A DNA stretch of 64,000 bases from Meandrina meandrites. Its lineage: Eukaryota > Cnidaria > Anthozoa > Scleractinia > Meandrinidae. The notes beneath the pieces are model-generated. The model did no database searches. It was not told the DNA's origin and saw only the letters and a program-made list of their open reading frames with translations. This document shows, one piece after another, positions 12,801 through 21,494 of this stretch. The first letter of the stretch is position 1, and each line of letters begins with the position of its first letter. The position numbers and the translations under genes were made by a program. Location: contig OY855903.1 of NCBI GenBank assembly GCA_963693305.1, positions 28,193,955 through 28,257,954 on the forward strand, read 5' to 3'.

Positions 12801-15416
12801 AACACATGTGTACAGTTGCATCCTTCTTCAGCACTTAAGTTCCTTGGAACAACACCTCGGTTTTTGGTGTTTGAACAACTTCTCAAAACATCTCGTGACT
12901 TTGCCGTCAACGCGACACCTGTGGAGGAAACGTGGCTCCAAGAATTAATTTTAAAAGGAGCTGTCAAGTATGATTTGGAAGAACTGATGTCGACCGTGCT
13001 GACAGAAGTTGCTTTGCCTTGTAGTCCAGACCTAATCAGGTTAGCTTTTGGAGGATTTCGAAGACGGATGCTTGATCAAATTGAAGAGAAAGTTTCGAAA
13101 TCGTGCGATGACAGTTTGGTTGTGTTAGAGAAATACGAAGCACAGGGGCAAGTGAAGATCTTCGTGCCAGCAAGTCAAACAGTGAAAGCTCTCTCCGTGG
13201 TGGGAAGCGTCTTGGAGGAAAGCAGGAAGACACTGAGGAGTGAGGAACGAGAAGAACAGCTGAAAGAAGATTGCCAGGGCACCAGAATTGTTTGGGGACA
13301 AGGTGGTGAAGTACAGGAACTGCTAATGCCACATATGTATAGAACTGTCACCGTCGGTGGGATAGATGATGGCTATGCATTGTTGGTTTTAGATCACTTG
13401 AAATCGTTTGGAGACATCGTAAAGCATCATTTCAAGGACCAAAATGGCAAAATACGAGTTTTCGCAACTTTTACGAATTCTGCAGATGCTGTGAATGTGG
13501 TGAAGGGCTCTTGCGGCAACTTTCTGGGTATCAACGTACAGGTTCAGCCTAGCCACTCCATGTCTGATGGCGGTCAGGCACAAGTTTCCCAGTTTAAAGT
13601 GAAGGCCAAGTGGCTCCGACGTCCTGGCAAAGGTACGGGTTCTATACAATTCTTCAGTACTGAAGATTATCATCATACTCTTGGCAGTCTTCCTCCGCTT
13701 ATGATTAAGTCAAAACGGACGATCTTTCAAGTGGACAAGCTTCATGACGAGCAGATATTCATAAGGGGGCTCCATCCGGAAGCATCAGAAGAGGATGTGA
13801 AGTCTGCCATTGAAGAAAGGCTCCCCACTGTGAAACTGAAAAAGGTTTTCATCCACCGACAACCAGGATTTGATACAATGGATGAGACCCTTGTGTCACA
13901 GCAGACATCCCTTCAAGAACGTGTGAGCACCTTTGCTACAGAAGGTCAATTTTCCATCTATTTGAGGAAACCTTCACCGAAAGATTTTGTGGGATATGCC
14001 TATTTGACGTTCCAAGACTCCGAGGAGGGTCAAGCAGCCGTGAAAGGTCTTAATAGAACTATCATTCCTGGCATTGGGGTTGTATCGCTACATCCCAACC
14101 TTTCAACAACCTTGCTATGTACCAGGAATGTTTACACCGTAATCGGAGATGAGCTGCAAGAAATTATCAAGGAATTAGATTGGAAATTTGGCACAAAGCT
14201 AGTTATAAAGGTTAATAAAGAACGAAAAGACAAGCGGGTTGCCATAGAAATTCAAAGTGACTGTACAGAGCACTTTATTTGTGCAACAACGGTTCTCACC
14301 GAAACTCTCAACGGAGAACAAATTGACTGCAAAATTTCTAAAGACCTGGAAATTCTTTTGAGTACTCCAGTGAAAGACGTTCTTCAAGACATTCAGAAAG
14401 ACACTGGAACTGAAATAAATCAAGACTGGAAGAACCATGTTGTCCGAATATATGGAAGCGAAGCCAACCGAGAAGCAGCGAAACGAGCTATCAACAAGTT
14501 TCTTGATGATTCCATAACCAGTAAGAGTCACTTATGGCAGATTCAGCTTCGAGGACCAAACAAGCCCCGCGGGCTACTGAAAGCGCTGCTTAAAAGGTTT
14601 GGCGTCGACCTTCAAGGACTACAAGAAATCCCTGGTGTCCAAAAGATTCAAGTTGAATTCCGGGGTCATGTACTTAAAATCCAGAGTGCAGACGAGGCTC
14701 AGGAAACAATCAACCGTTATGTGGAGGAATGTTGCGAAACTCTTTCCCAAGAATCGTCCCTTCCACAGTCCAACGATCAAACCCAGTTGACTTGTGGTAT
14801 TTGCTTGTGTGAACTGGATGAAACAGCTGAAGTGTACAGACTAGCTTGCTGCGGCCATGCCTACGACAAGAGCTGTGTTATTCAGCAACTTAAATCTCCA
14901 GATTTTCCACTGAAGTGTGCCGCAGAAGACTGCGAAGAGCGTCTTGTATGGAGAGATTTGCAGAATCTGTTGAACCAAAGGGAAAGAAAGAAGCTTGCAT
15001 TCAGTGCCCTAGATGAGTACGTCAGAGGCAATCCTAAAATTGTTAAGTATTGCCCAACAGCCGACTGTGGCATGGTGTACCGCGTCTCAGTGGATGGAAG
15101 ACGCCACAGCTGCGGCGCATGTCTAGCTGAGATCTGCACAACTTGCCACTCGCAGTGGCATGACGGGCTCACCTGCGCCATGTTTAAATCAGAGAAGCAA
15201 GTAGAGGGAGATCTTAAGGAGTGGATGATGAAAGACCCAAGTAATAGGAAGAACTGCCCCAGATGCAAGATACCAATTGAAAAGAATAAAGGCTGCAACC
15301 ATATGGAGTGTAAGCAGTGTAAAGCACACATGTGCTGGCTGTGCATGCAGGTATTCCCAAATGGGTCAGACGTATATGGCCATCAAAAATACTGTCCAAG
15401 GAAGACTGCAGTCTGA
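9843..15416 (+). CDS. DEAH-box RNA helicase fused to C-terminal RBR E3 ubiquitin ligase (DEAH11/12-like)
   Basis: This is a single coding exon of 1857 codons. The frame is open from 9780, but that position is GTG; the first ATG is at 9843, just after a plausible acceptor. Residues about 1-230: basic, Ser/Gln-rich, disordered. About 300-400: coiled coil. Helicase core: Walker A GETGSGKST at 438, DEAH box at 535 (IIDEAHERS), SAT at 567, motif VI QRKGRAGR at 733, followed by the HA2-type region. About 1160-1600: RRM/KH-like segments. RBR: RING1 from Cys1651 (CGIC), IBR from Cys1737 (CPTADC), RING2 from Cys1805 (CPRC) with the expected catalytic Cys1818 in GCNHMEC. The layout matches plant DEAH11/DEAH12 and related invertebrate proteins; expected activity is ATP-driven RNA unwinding plus ubiquitin transfer through a Cys thioester. 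All key residues are present. The biological role is unknown to me. Confidence 0.9.
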   Translation: MSYAQSHNTTDDKEGIIPHTDHSLDVWRSDQQDGGEHSHQQRSGKNKRQEKTKMPTGGSEGCLQPLQHSAKLNNNSRRVTSKGTHKAASASVESSGVNENGEYPDFYRKQDHSNLSQNRRRQSEKQERTTNLARRGRSQSVSCLSSYSKTHEDLQLPGPRAERNQSTGRGRGKTPRSSSVIRGNTSVQATLQDTQQAAKKTFGKHSSKPPNEKQCRLVIKPPSAMPVNQEIMTQYLESCLEDKFQFYPEDTKTADGGCCQFTFMFHSINQARKAEKLLKENIESAGEEIEVSILEEEALVEKLLDDCKTELHEKITAVKEQHTKKINSVNDVLQRSHVKRYITLDEFEKISSEREALKHKKEELELQLDEFRRFEAHITSRLDAQRCQPRSSVENTVKELRKILGRECHRLEAALPMYAKKTKIVELVKENQVCVILGETGSGKSTQMTQYLYEAGLAEKGRIVCTQPRKVAATSLASHVAREMGGVTGQVVGCHVGGNIQERKTTGIVYATDHVILNECLKDPMLSKYSCIIIDEAHERSLYSDLLLGMIKKSLAQRPELRVVITSATIDPALFVAYFGQCPVLKVSGRMFPVDVIWKDGPSNTDDNYLQEAVNKVREIHHFEGPGDILVFLTSPVETESACEKLKKVEPDPGLMCLPLHGKLQQEEQRRVFEEGTNKHKVVFATNCAETSITIPGIRYVVDTGMVKEMKFEPKRNKSSLEVSIINKSSAEQRKGRAGRTQAGKCYRLYNEEEYVSMDDRAKPEILRVHLAQAVLKLMELGIENITEFEFVESPPLDSIELALETLASLGATANGKLTELGHKIARVSVEPRLAKLIFDGIDQEVGAEAVALASIATVSGSLFFRMGNEKEKQLADSKKVCFCHNGGDLLTLLEVYRQYLKQPQGKQNKWAFDNSLNAKSLRLTNETVKELKLTLKRELNIMVPDSLQEDESTDLKLQKILLSCFVTNLCVFTGHEKAGYRVVSFNTCVQLHPSSALKFLGTTPRFLVFEQLLKTSRDFAVNATPVEETWLQELILKGAVKYDLEELMSTVLTEVALPCSPDLIRLAFGGFRRRMLDQIEEKVSKSCDDSLVVLEKYEAQGQVKIFVPASQTVKALSVVGSVLEESRKTLRSEEREEQLKEDCQGTRIVWGQGGEVQELLMPHMYRTVTVGGIDDGYALLVLDHLKSFGDIVKHHFKDQNGKIRVFATFTNSADAVNVVKGSCGNFLGINVQVQPSHSMSDGGQAQVSQFKVKAKWLRRPGKGTGSIQFFSTEDYHHTLGSLPPLMIKSKRTIFQVDKLHDEQIFIRGLHPEASEEDVKSAIEERLPTVKLKKVFIHRQPGFDTMDETLVSQQTSLQERVSTFATEGQFSIYLRKPSPKDFVGYAYLTFQDSEEGQAAVKGLNRTIIPGIGVVSLHPNLSTTLLCTRNVYTVIGDELQEIIKELDWKFGTKLVIKVNKERKDKRVAIEIQSDCTEHFICATTVLTETLNGEQIDCKISKDLEILLSTPVKDVLQDIQKDTGTEINQDWKNHVVRIYGSEANREAAKRAINKFLDDSITSKSHLWQIQLRGPNKPRGLLKALLKRFGVDLQGLQEIPGVQKIQVEFRGHVLKIQSADEAQETINRYVEECCETLSQESSLPQSNDQTQLTCGICLCELDETAEVYRLACCGHAYDKSCVIQQLKSPDFPLKCAAEDCEERLVWRDLQNLLNQRERKKLAFSALDEYVRGNPKIVKYCPTADCGMVYRVSVDGRRHSCGACLAEICTTCHSQWHDGLTCAMFKSEKQVEGDLKEWMMKDPSNRKNCPRCKIPIEKNKGCNHMECKQCKAHMCWLCMQVFPNGSDVYGHQKYCPRKTAV

Positions 15417-16262
15417 AGGTGTTTTTGTTTACAGACTCGGCGATGTGCATGTTGCTTACTCTAATTAATTTTAGTTAGGTTGACTTCAATTACCTAGATA
15501 GTTTGCTGGCATTATTGCTATCTGTCAGATCTAACTGGAGGTTGAGGAGGTTCACTCCACTTCTAGAAGATTGACATATAGTCCAATTTCCCCTGCGTAA
15601 GGCCGCCGGACTTTGCGGAAACTAGCTGTCAGAAATTTCAATATTTCGGGTGCTCTTCTATGCATGCCAGTAACGCGATCAGTGTCCACGAGGGTTTTAG
15701 GACGTTTTCGCTAATTGTTTGTACGCAACCTCATTGCCCACGCGTTTCATGGTGCTGCTCCATGCATTGAGCACATGCGCTCAAACTAGATAATTGTACC
15801 TGAGGATTACGTCGTTTAAGTTGCAAATATTAATTGAATAACACTATTTGCGTGTAACTCAACGCCGATACTTGTCTAGAGTTATATGCTCATTTTCATT
15901 TTCATTTTCATGCACTTTCCATTCTCTCCATCTTGTCTAAGAAGGAATTTTCAATGATACATTATATTTCCATCCTCATAACTTGAGAAAATCTAAACAT
16001 ATTTAAGTCAAACCTGTCAAATAGCATATTTTGTAGCAGAAGCATATCATATTCTTCTGTTTGTAGTTAACTGTTGTAATTAGTAACGAGCGTGTAGGAC
16101 TAAACTTAACTTGTTAGTAAGTCAAAATTTAGGGTTATAATAGTAAGTTATAATTAGGCTTTATAATTATTGTAACGTAGGTTTTTTTTAATTTGCAATT
16201 AATATTAGTAGCTCACGGCTCACTGGATATAAGACAGTGATCCTGTGCTTGTAAAATAAAGA
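15417..16262 (+). terminator. 3' UTR and candidate poly(A) signal of the DEAH-RBR gene
   Basis: After the TGA at 15414-15416 no further coding sequence is visible. The first clear AATAAA on the plus strand is at 16255-16260. The gene model ends here by inference; transcript data would be needed to place the cleavage site. Confidence 0.35.
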
Positions 16263-16938
16263 TGATGACGATGTCACAGGATGTTTTTAACATGTTAATC
16301 AAACAAAGTAGATTGTTGAGGCTACGACAATTACTGTCATGGCTTTCCAGAAACTTCTATAATTACGACATTTATCGATTATAAACATAAGATGATGTTA
16401 ATTGATTTCCGATTTGGATCGAAATCTTTGTTGGGGGGGGGGGGGATCTGTAGTTATTTGACTGAGGCATAGCAAAGTGGTTTCTTGCATTTAAGTTCTC
16501 TTTTGGTTATTTTAATGTCTTGAGATAAACCTATATAGATTTCCGTGATAGTATTTTGAGTTAAATTTGACCATAATCGAACTAAAATATTTTGGTCAGT
16601 CCACTGTTGGACATCGTGTCTTTGTATGCATGTTTCGACATTTATCATTTTGGACTGCTTGTACTGTTAGTGCCGAGCCCGAGGCCCACTGCTCGGTGAA
16701 GTGAAGTTTTATTGTGGATCTTGATCTCAAACTAGGCACTGTCTCTTGTTTACAGTTTTTCGACTTAATAGCTGAAATCTTATATGAGCGATTTTAATGT
16801 CTCCCGAGGTGATCTGACTTGGGTTTACCATCGGTAAACAGTTACTATTGATAGATGTTATATTATATAAAACTATCTGAACTATATGTAATCACATGGT
16901 GAAGAACTTTGACAAGCAACCGAAATAACGTCACAATA

Positions 16939-17347
16939 CAGCTATTTCGAGAAAGGTTGTCGGAAAAAAGCATCAAAGTGCACGCGACAAGACTGAAAGG
17001 TGGTCTGGGTATTCACTGGAATTTTGCATATTGGACTACAGGAAATTTACAAGTTTGTATTTTTGCACGTGGAAAATTTGTTTTCCTCTCAGGGGCCTAT
17101 ATCTTTAGCTTTACTTTTACTGTCGCATGTCTTTGAGTGAGGAAAATCCTTCTAAACTTCAGAGGGGCTAAACGTACCTTGTTTCTACATGTCTGAAAAG
17201 AAAGAAGACCTGAAATTCGCGCTTATTTTGTTGTTATATCTCATTAGTATTCAACACGTGCAGTAGCTCAATACGACTACCCATACTACCTTTCGGAGTT
17301 GTCTTGTTCAGTTTTGTGCTTTTTTCCGACGTTTCTCGAAATAGCTG
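16939..17347. mobile_element. TIR element with TA flanks (Tc1/mariner-like, non-autonomous)
   Basis: The left terminus CAGCTATTTCGAGAAAGGTT and right terminus AACGTTTCTCGAAATAGCTG-like sequence are inverted repeats of about 35 bp, also sharing TCGGAAAAAAGCA inside. A TA dinucleotide flanks each side (16937-16938 and 17348-17349). No transposase is visible in the 409 bp. The family assignment rests on the TA flanks alone. Confidence 0.6.
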
Positions 17348-17899
17348 TATATATAAATGATCCTGTAGTTCATTAGTTACTAAGGTCAGTAAGCTAAGTT
17401 AAAATATGTACATGTTTTTGACCGGGTAAAAACACATATAATCAACGATGTAAAACTGAGAAATTAGGAAGAAAATAGCTGTTAGTCAAGAGCAGAAAAA
17501 GGTCAAAATTAAGCATGAACTGAATCAAGAAAATTTTAAGAATCTGTACAGTAAAGTAGCCTAATGGTTTTACACTGATTTCGTTGTTTTCATTTGTTTA
17601 GTTTAAACTTTTTAGCACTAATTGTAAGATGTTGTTTCACATGTTAAATAAAACCACTCTATTACCAATAGGGTAATGACGTCGAGGAACACGCGTAGTA
17701 AAAGTGAATTAATATTTTACATGACGATCATGCAATGATCTGCATCTATTTAGTAGTATTCTACTAATATACTAACGCAAGTGCTGCAATCTCATTGGCC
17801 GAGCTATTGCATTCTATCAGCCATTGGTAGAAAGTCAGCTGTGTTGTACTGGAAATCCGCGAATCTGATTGACTATTAACAATCACACTACTTGCCCTC

Positions 17900-18375
17900 G
17901 TTTTCTATGAGCGTCTAGTCAATGAGGCGCAGCAGAGTTGACTATCGCTCATAGAAAACTCCGGCACATAGTTTAATTGTTTTAGTAGGGAATCTTAAGG
18001 ATCGCAGTTCAAAAACCTACAATTTAATGTCCTTTTTAGCCAAAAATCAAGAAAAGTTGTCCCTTCGAAGAGCAACGAAAGCACAATTGTGTTCTATCAG
18101 CGACTTCAAAACAGCGGGAGAACCTGAATCAGATTCACGGATTTCCAACAGAAGACAACTCTACTTATCACTGATAGAACACAATCGCGCGTGCCTTGCT
18201 CTTTGAAGGGAGAATTTTTCTTGATTTTTAGCTTAAAAGTAAATAAAATTATTGGTTCTGGACTGCAATCCTTTAGATTTTCTACTAAAACAATTAGATT
18301 ACTCGTTTTCTATGAGCGATAGTCAAATGAACTCGGCTGCGCCTCATTGACTATCCGCTCACAGAAAATTCGGGC
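17900..18375. repeat. Two short hairpin repeats bracketing a larger inverted repeat
   Basis: Hairpins at about 17900-17959 and 18305-18370 have arms TTTTCTATGAGCGATAGTCA-like and its complement around a loop with GAGGCGCAGC or GCTGCGCCTC. Between them, 17968-18110 and 18165-18300 are inverted copies sharing AACAATTAGATT, CTGCAATCCTTTAGA and GAACACAATTGTG-like strings. The same hairpin type recurs at 25981, 26264, 26881 and 59742. The family is not one I can name. Confidence 0.65.
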
Positions 18376-18781
18376 TCGTAGAATAATTGTTAAGTATTCA
18401 GCAAGATCGAGCTGGATAAATCGTTAACAGGAAAATATTTTACACCTTGAAATACTGTGATTATCCAGCGCCTTGAAAGACTTAGCAACGACGGACAAAT
18501 AGCTTTCTGAACATATGTGGGCATCATGTCAACTTGTTGCATAACAAATAATCATAATAGAATCTGCAAATATTCCTGATGCCTAACCACTTACAGTCAC
18601 AAACCCAGCAAGTCAAGAAGGAGGCAAATACTTCAAATTTATTCTACAAGGCAAAAGAAATTATATACATGTACATCGTTAATTGTATTTACAGATTTGT
18701 TTGTTTTTGCCATGTGCATGCTACAAGTATGCCTAAAAACAACTCGCGGTTAACAAAATGTTTTGCACTAAAACGTTTTTA

Positions 18782-18787
18782 TTTATT
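18782..18787 (-). terminator. Poly(A) signal AATAAA of RSPH4/6
   Basis: AATAAA on the minus strand begins only four bases past the RSPH4/6 stop codon (18792-18794). If used, the 3' UTR is extremely short; more signals may lie further along. Confidence 0.35.
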
Positions 18788-18791
18788 GATT

Positions 18792-20836
18792 TTAGTCGTC
18801 GTCATCCTCGTCATCATCGACGTCATCCATGTCTTCCGCGGCTTCCATAGCTTCTTCCTGCGCCTTCTTGAGCGCTCTCTCCTCCTCCACTGTCGGGTCA
18901 TCTACTTCCGTTACTTCGGGAACCACAGGATATTCCTCCATGGCCGCAGGGGGTGGGGGTGGGGTGTAGTTATCTGCATCAAATTTGTGTCCCCATCCGA
19001 CGTAGATGTTTTCGAATTTCCTTAACAAACAACAACAAAACAATTAGGCTGCAAGCTATGCTTTTTCAACACCGATCAACAGAACAGGATCTTTGTACTA
19101 AAGATGGAAAAGAGCGTGAGTAAATTAATAAGGTTGAAGTTGCAGAAAGGCTTGCCATCCAATAACTTTTTCCCTTACAAGAGTCATCACACTCTTGTTT
19201 TGTTCTATTTCTGGCAACAAATAGCGACAAACAAACCGTAATGGCGGACGATTTTCCTAAAACACTTTCTAAAACAGCTGGTGTTTCTAAAACACTTTTT
19301 TGATCAGAAAACTTCGTCTAGATTCCCTCTATCTCTCTCAGAATACGCTGATGTTGTCTGAGCCTCGTGGGGTTGGGTGGGTATAATCATTTGCATTCTA
19401 TCTATAAACCTCGCGCGTTTCGCTATTGGTTCAAGGCCACGTGACCACTGACCTACCTGTCTTTTGCAAAGGCCACCGCACCAGGCCACCTATTGGAGCG
19501 CATGATAGCGAGGCCGTATTGTGGTAGTAACTCGGACGAGACATTTGGAGTCCAGGCAGGCATTCCGTTTACAGCTGTAACAAAAAGAGAAAAAAAAAAC
19601 TTCAATCCCAACCCTTTCCAACCAAGTCAACGAAAGCAACCTGTTCTTCGTAAACAATAAACGAAAAAACCCTGATGCTTCGCAGGTTATTTTGTTTCAA
19701 ACTACGTAAACTCGGAAACAAAATCTTACAGGGCTTACAGTATCACTAAAGCAAGTGTTGTGCGATCGATCGCACACCACTTCATTAAGCTACGATAAAC
19801 ATTTGATTGTTCCACTCACGTTCATCTTCAGCGATGGAGGTTAATAACTGTGGTCCTGACTCTGGTTTTGGTTCTTCCACATCTTCTCTTTCCTCTTCCT
19901 CTTCCTCTTCTTCAAAATCATCTTCTGGTTTTTCGACAGGATTGTGCCAAACACAACGACCCTAACGCGATAGAATAAACAGGTTACAAAAAAAATTGTG
20001 CAGAGTAAAGGCTTTGAATGTTCTAAAATGTCCAAAGGAATAATTTTTAAAGGAAACCTCCACTCTTACAACAAGTTGACGTTAAATTGTTTGAAATAAT
20101 TCCTAATTTCCAAATTTTACTGGTCAAGGGAGAAATAACATTTAATAATAACAATAAATGGAAAAGTTTATGGCTTTTAAATTTCCAGCGCGCCGCCATT
20201 TTGGATCCTTATGACGTGTTATGGCTTCCGCTATTTGTTTGGAAAAGCTTTCCACGATGAATAAGTGAAGATGGTCGACAAGAGTTGTTTGGAGTAGATG
20301 CTAATTTACTAATTAATTTACCAAAATTTACTCTTGATTTTGTGAAAGATGTAATTTAAACATTTCAAAAATATTTATTTATTGACTGTTAAGCTGCTCA
20401 CCTGTGGTAATATATGCTGGACATGATGCACCCAGTTGTGAAGTGATGGATCAGCGAGCTCTCTCACACTAATCCCCTCAAAATCAACATTCAACATGTA
20501 GGAATCTCGCACTGTGAACATGATTCAAATGACACTTTATAACTGTGACACTGCTAGATTGTTTGGTACATCTTCTACAACTATACGACATCAATTTATC
20601 AACTGATCTAGTGTACAAATCAGTTTGAACTACTTAGTAAGTCATAAACGACTTAAATAACAATATGAGTAAAAGAACAATTAATACACTTGCGCAAAGT
20701 TGAACCCATTCTTCACACAAGAGGTTGTAGCAAACTGCGCAACAAGGGTGTAAACACGTGCAACACTGCATTATAAGTTGAAAGGACCCATGTTGATAGC
20801 AGTTTTTATAACTGAAATGGTCATCCTGCATAAATA

Positions 20837-20917
<81 letters not shown>

Positions 20918-21426
20918 CCGCAATCAGATATACCGCAATCATGAGAACGAGAAGAAGCGCCTTTACGCGAGGAGGGTTTTGGATATCGAACAAGGAACTT
21001 TTACACCCCTTATTTTCACGTCAACAGGCGGCATGGGAAACGAGTGCTTGCAATACCATTCCAGACTGGCGCAGCTGATCTCCATCAAGAAAGGAGAACA
21101 TTATGCTAAAACAATCTCCTGGATAAGAGCAAGGACATCCTTCGCTTTACTAAGATCCGCACTAATCTGTCTAAGAGGTTCAAGAGCTAGAAGGAAAGCC
21201 TTTTGTGACTTTAAGAACATTGATATTGACGTTGAAACCCAGGAGGGAGCCATCGTGTAAACACTAGTTGTTTTTTAAATTATTATTATAGGTAGGTTAT
21301 TCAAATTTTTACTGACATTATTTCATGGGAAGAACCTAAGGACAAGCAAAATTTTGTATCTATATATTTTTAACCACATACACCTAAGATTCAATTTTGT
21401 ATGAAAAGTGCTCAATAAAGTTTTGA

Positions 21427-21494
<68 letters not shown>

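Noticed and set aside
18579..19025. Plus-strand ORF of 148 codons
   Set aside because: Antisense shadow of the last RSPH4/6 exon and its flank.
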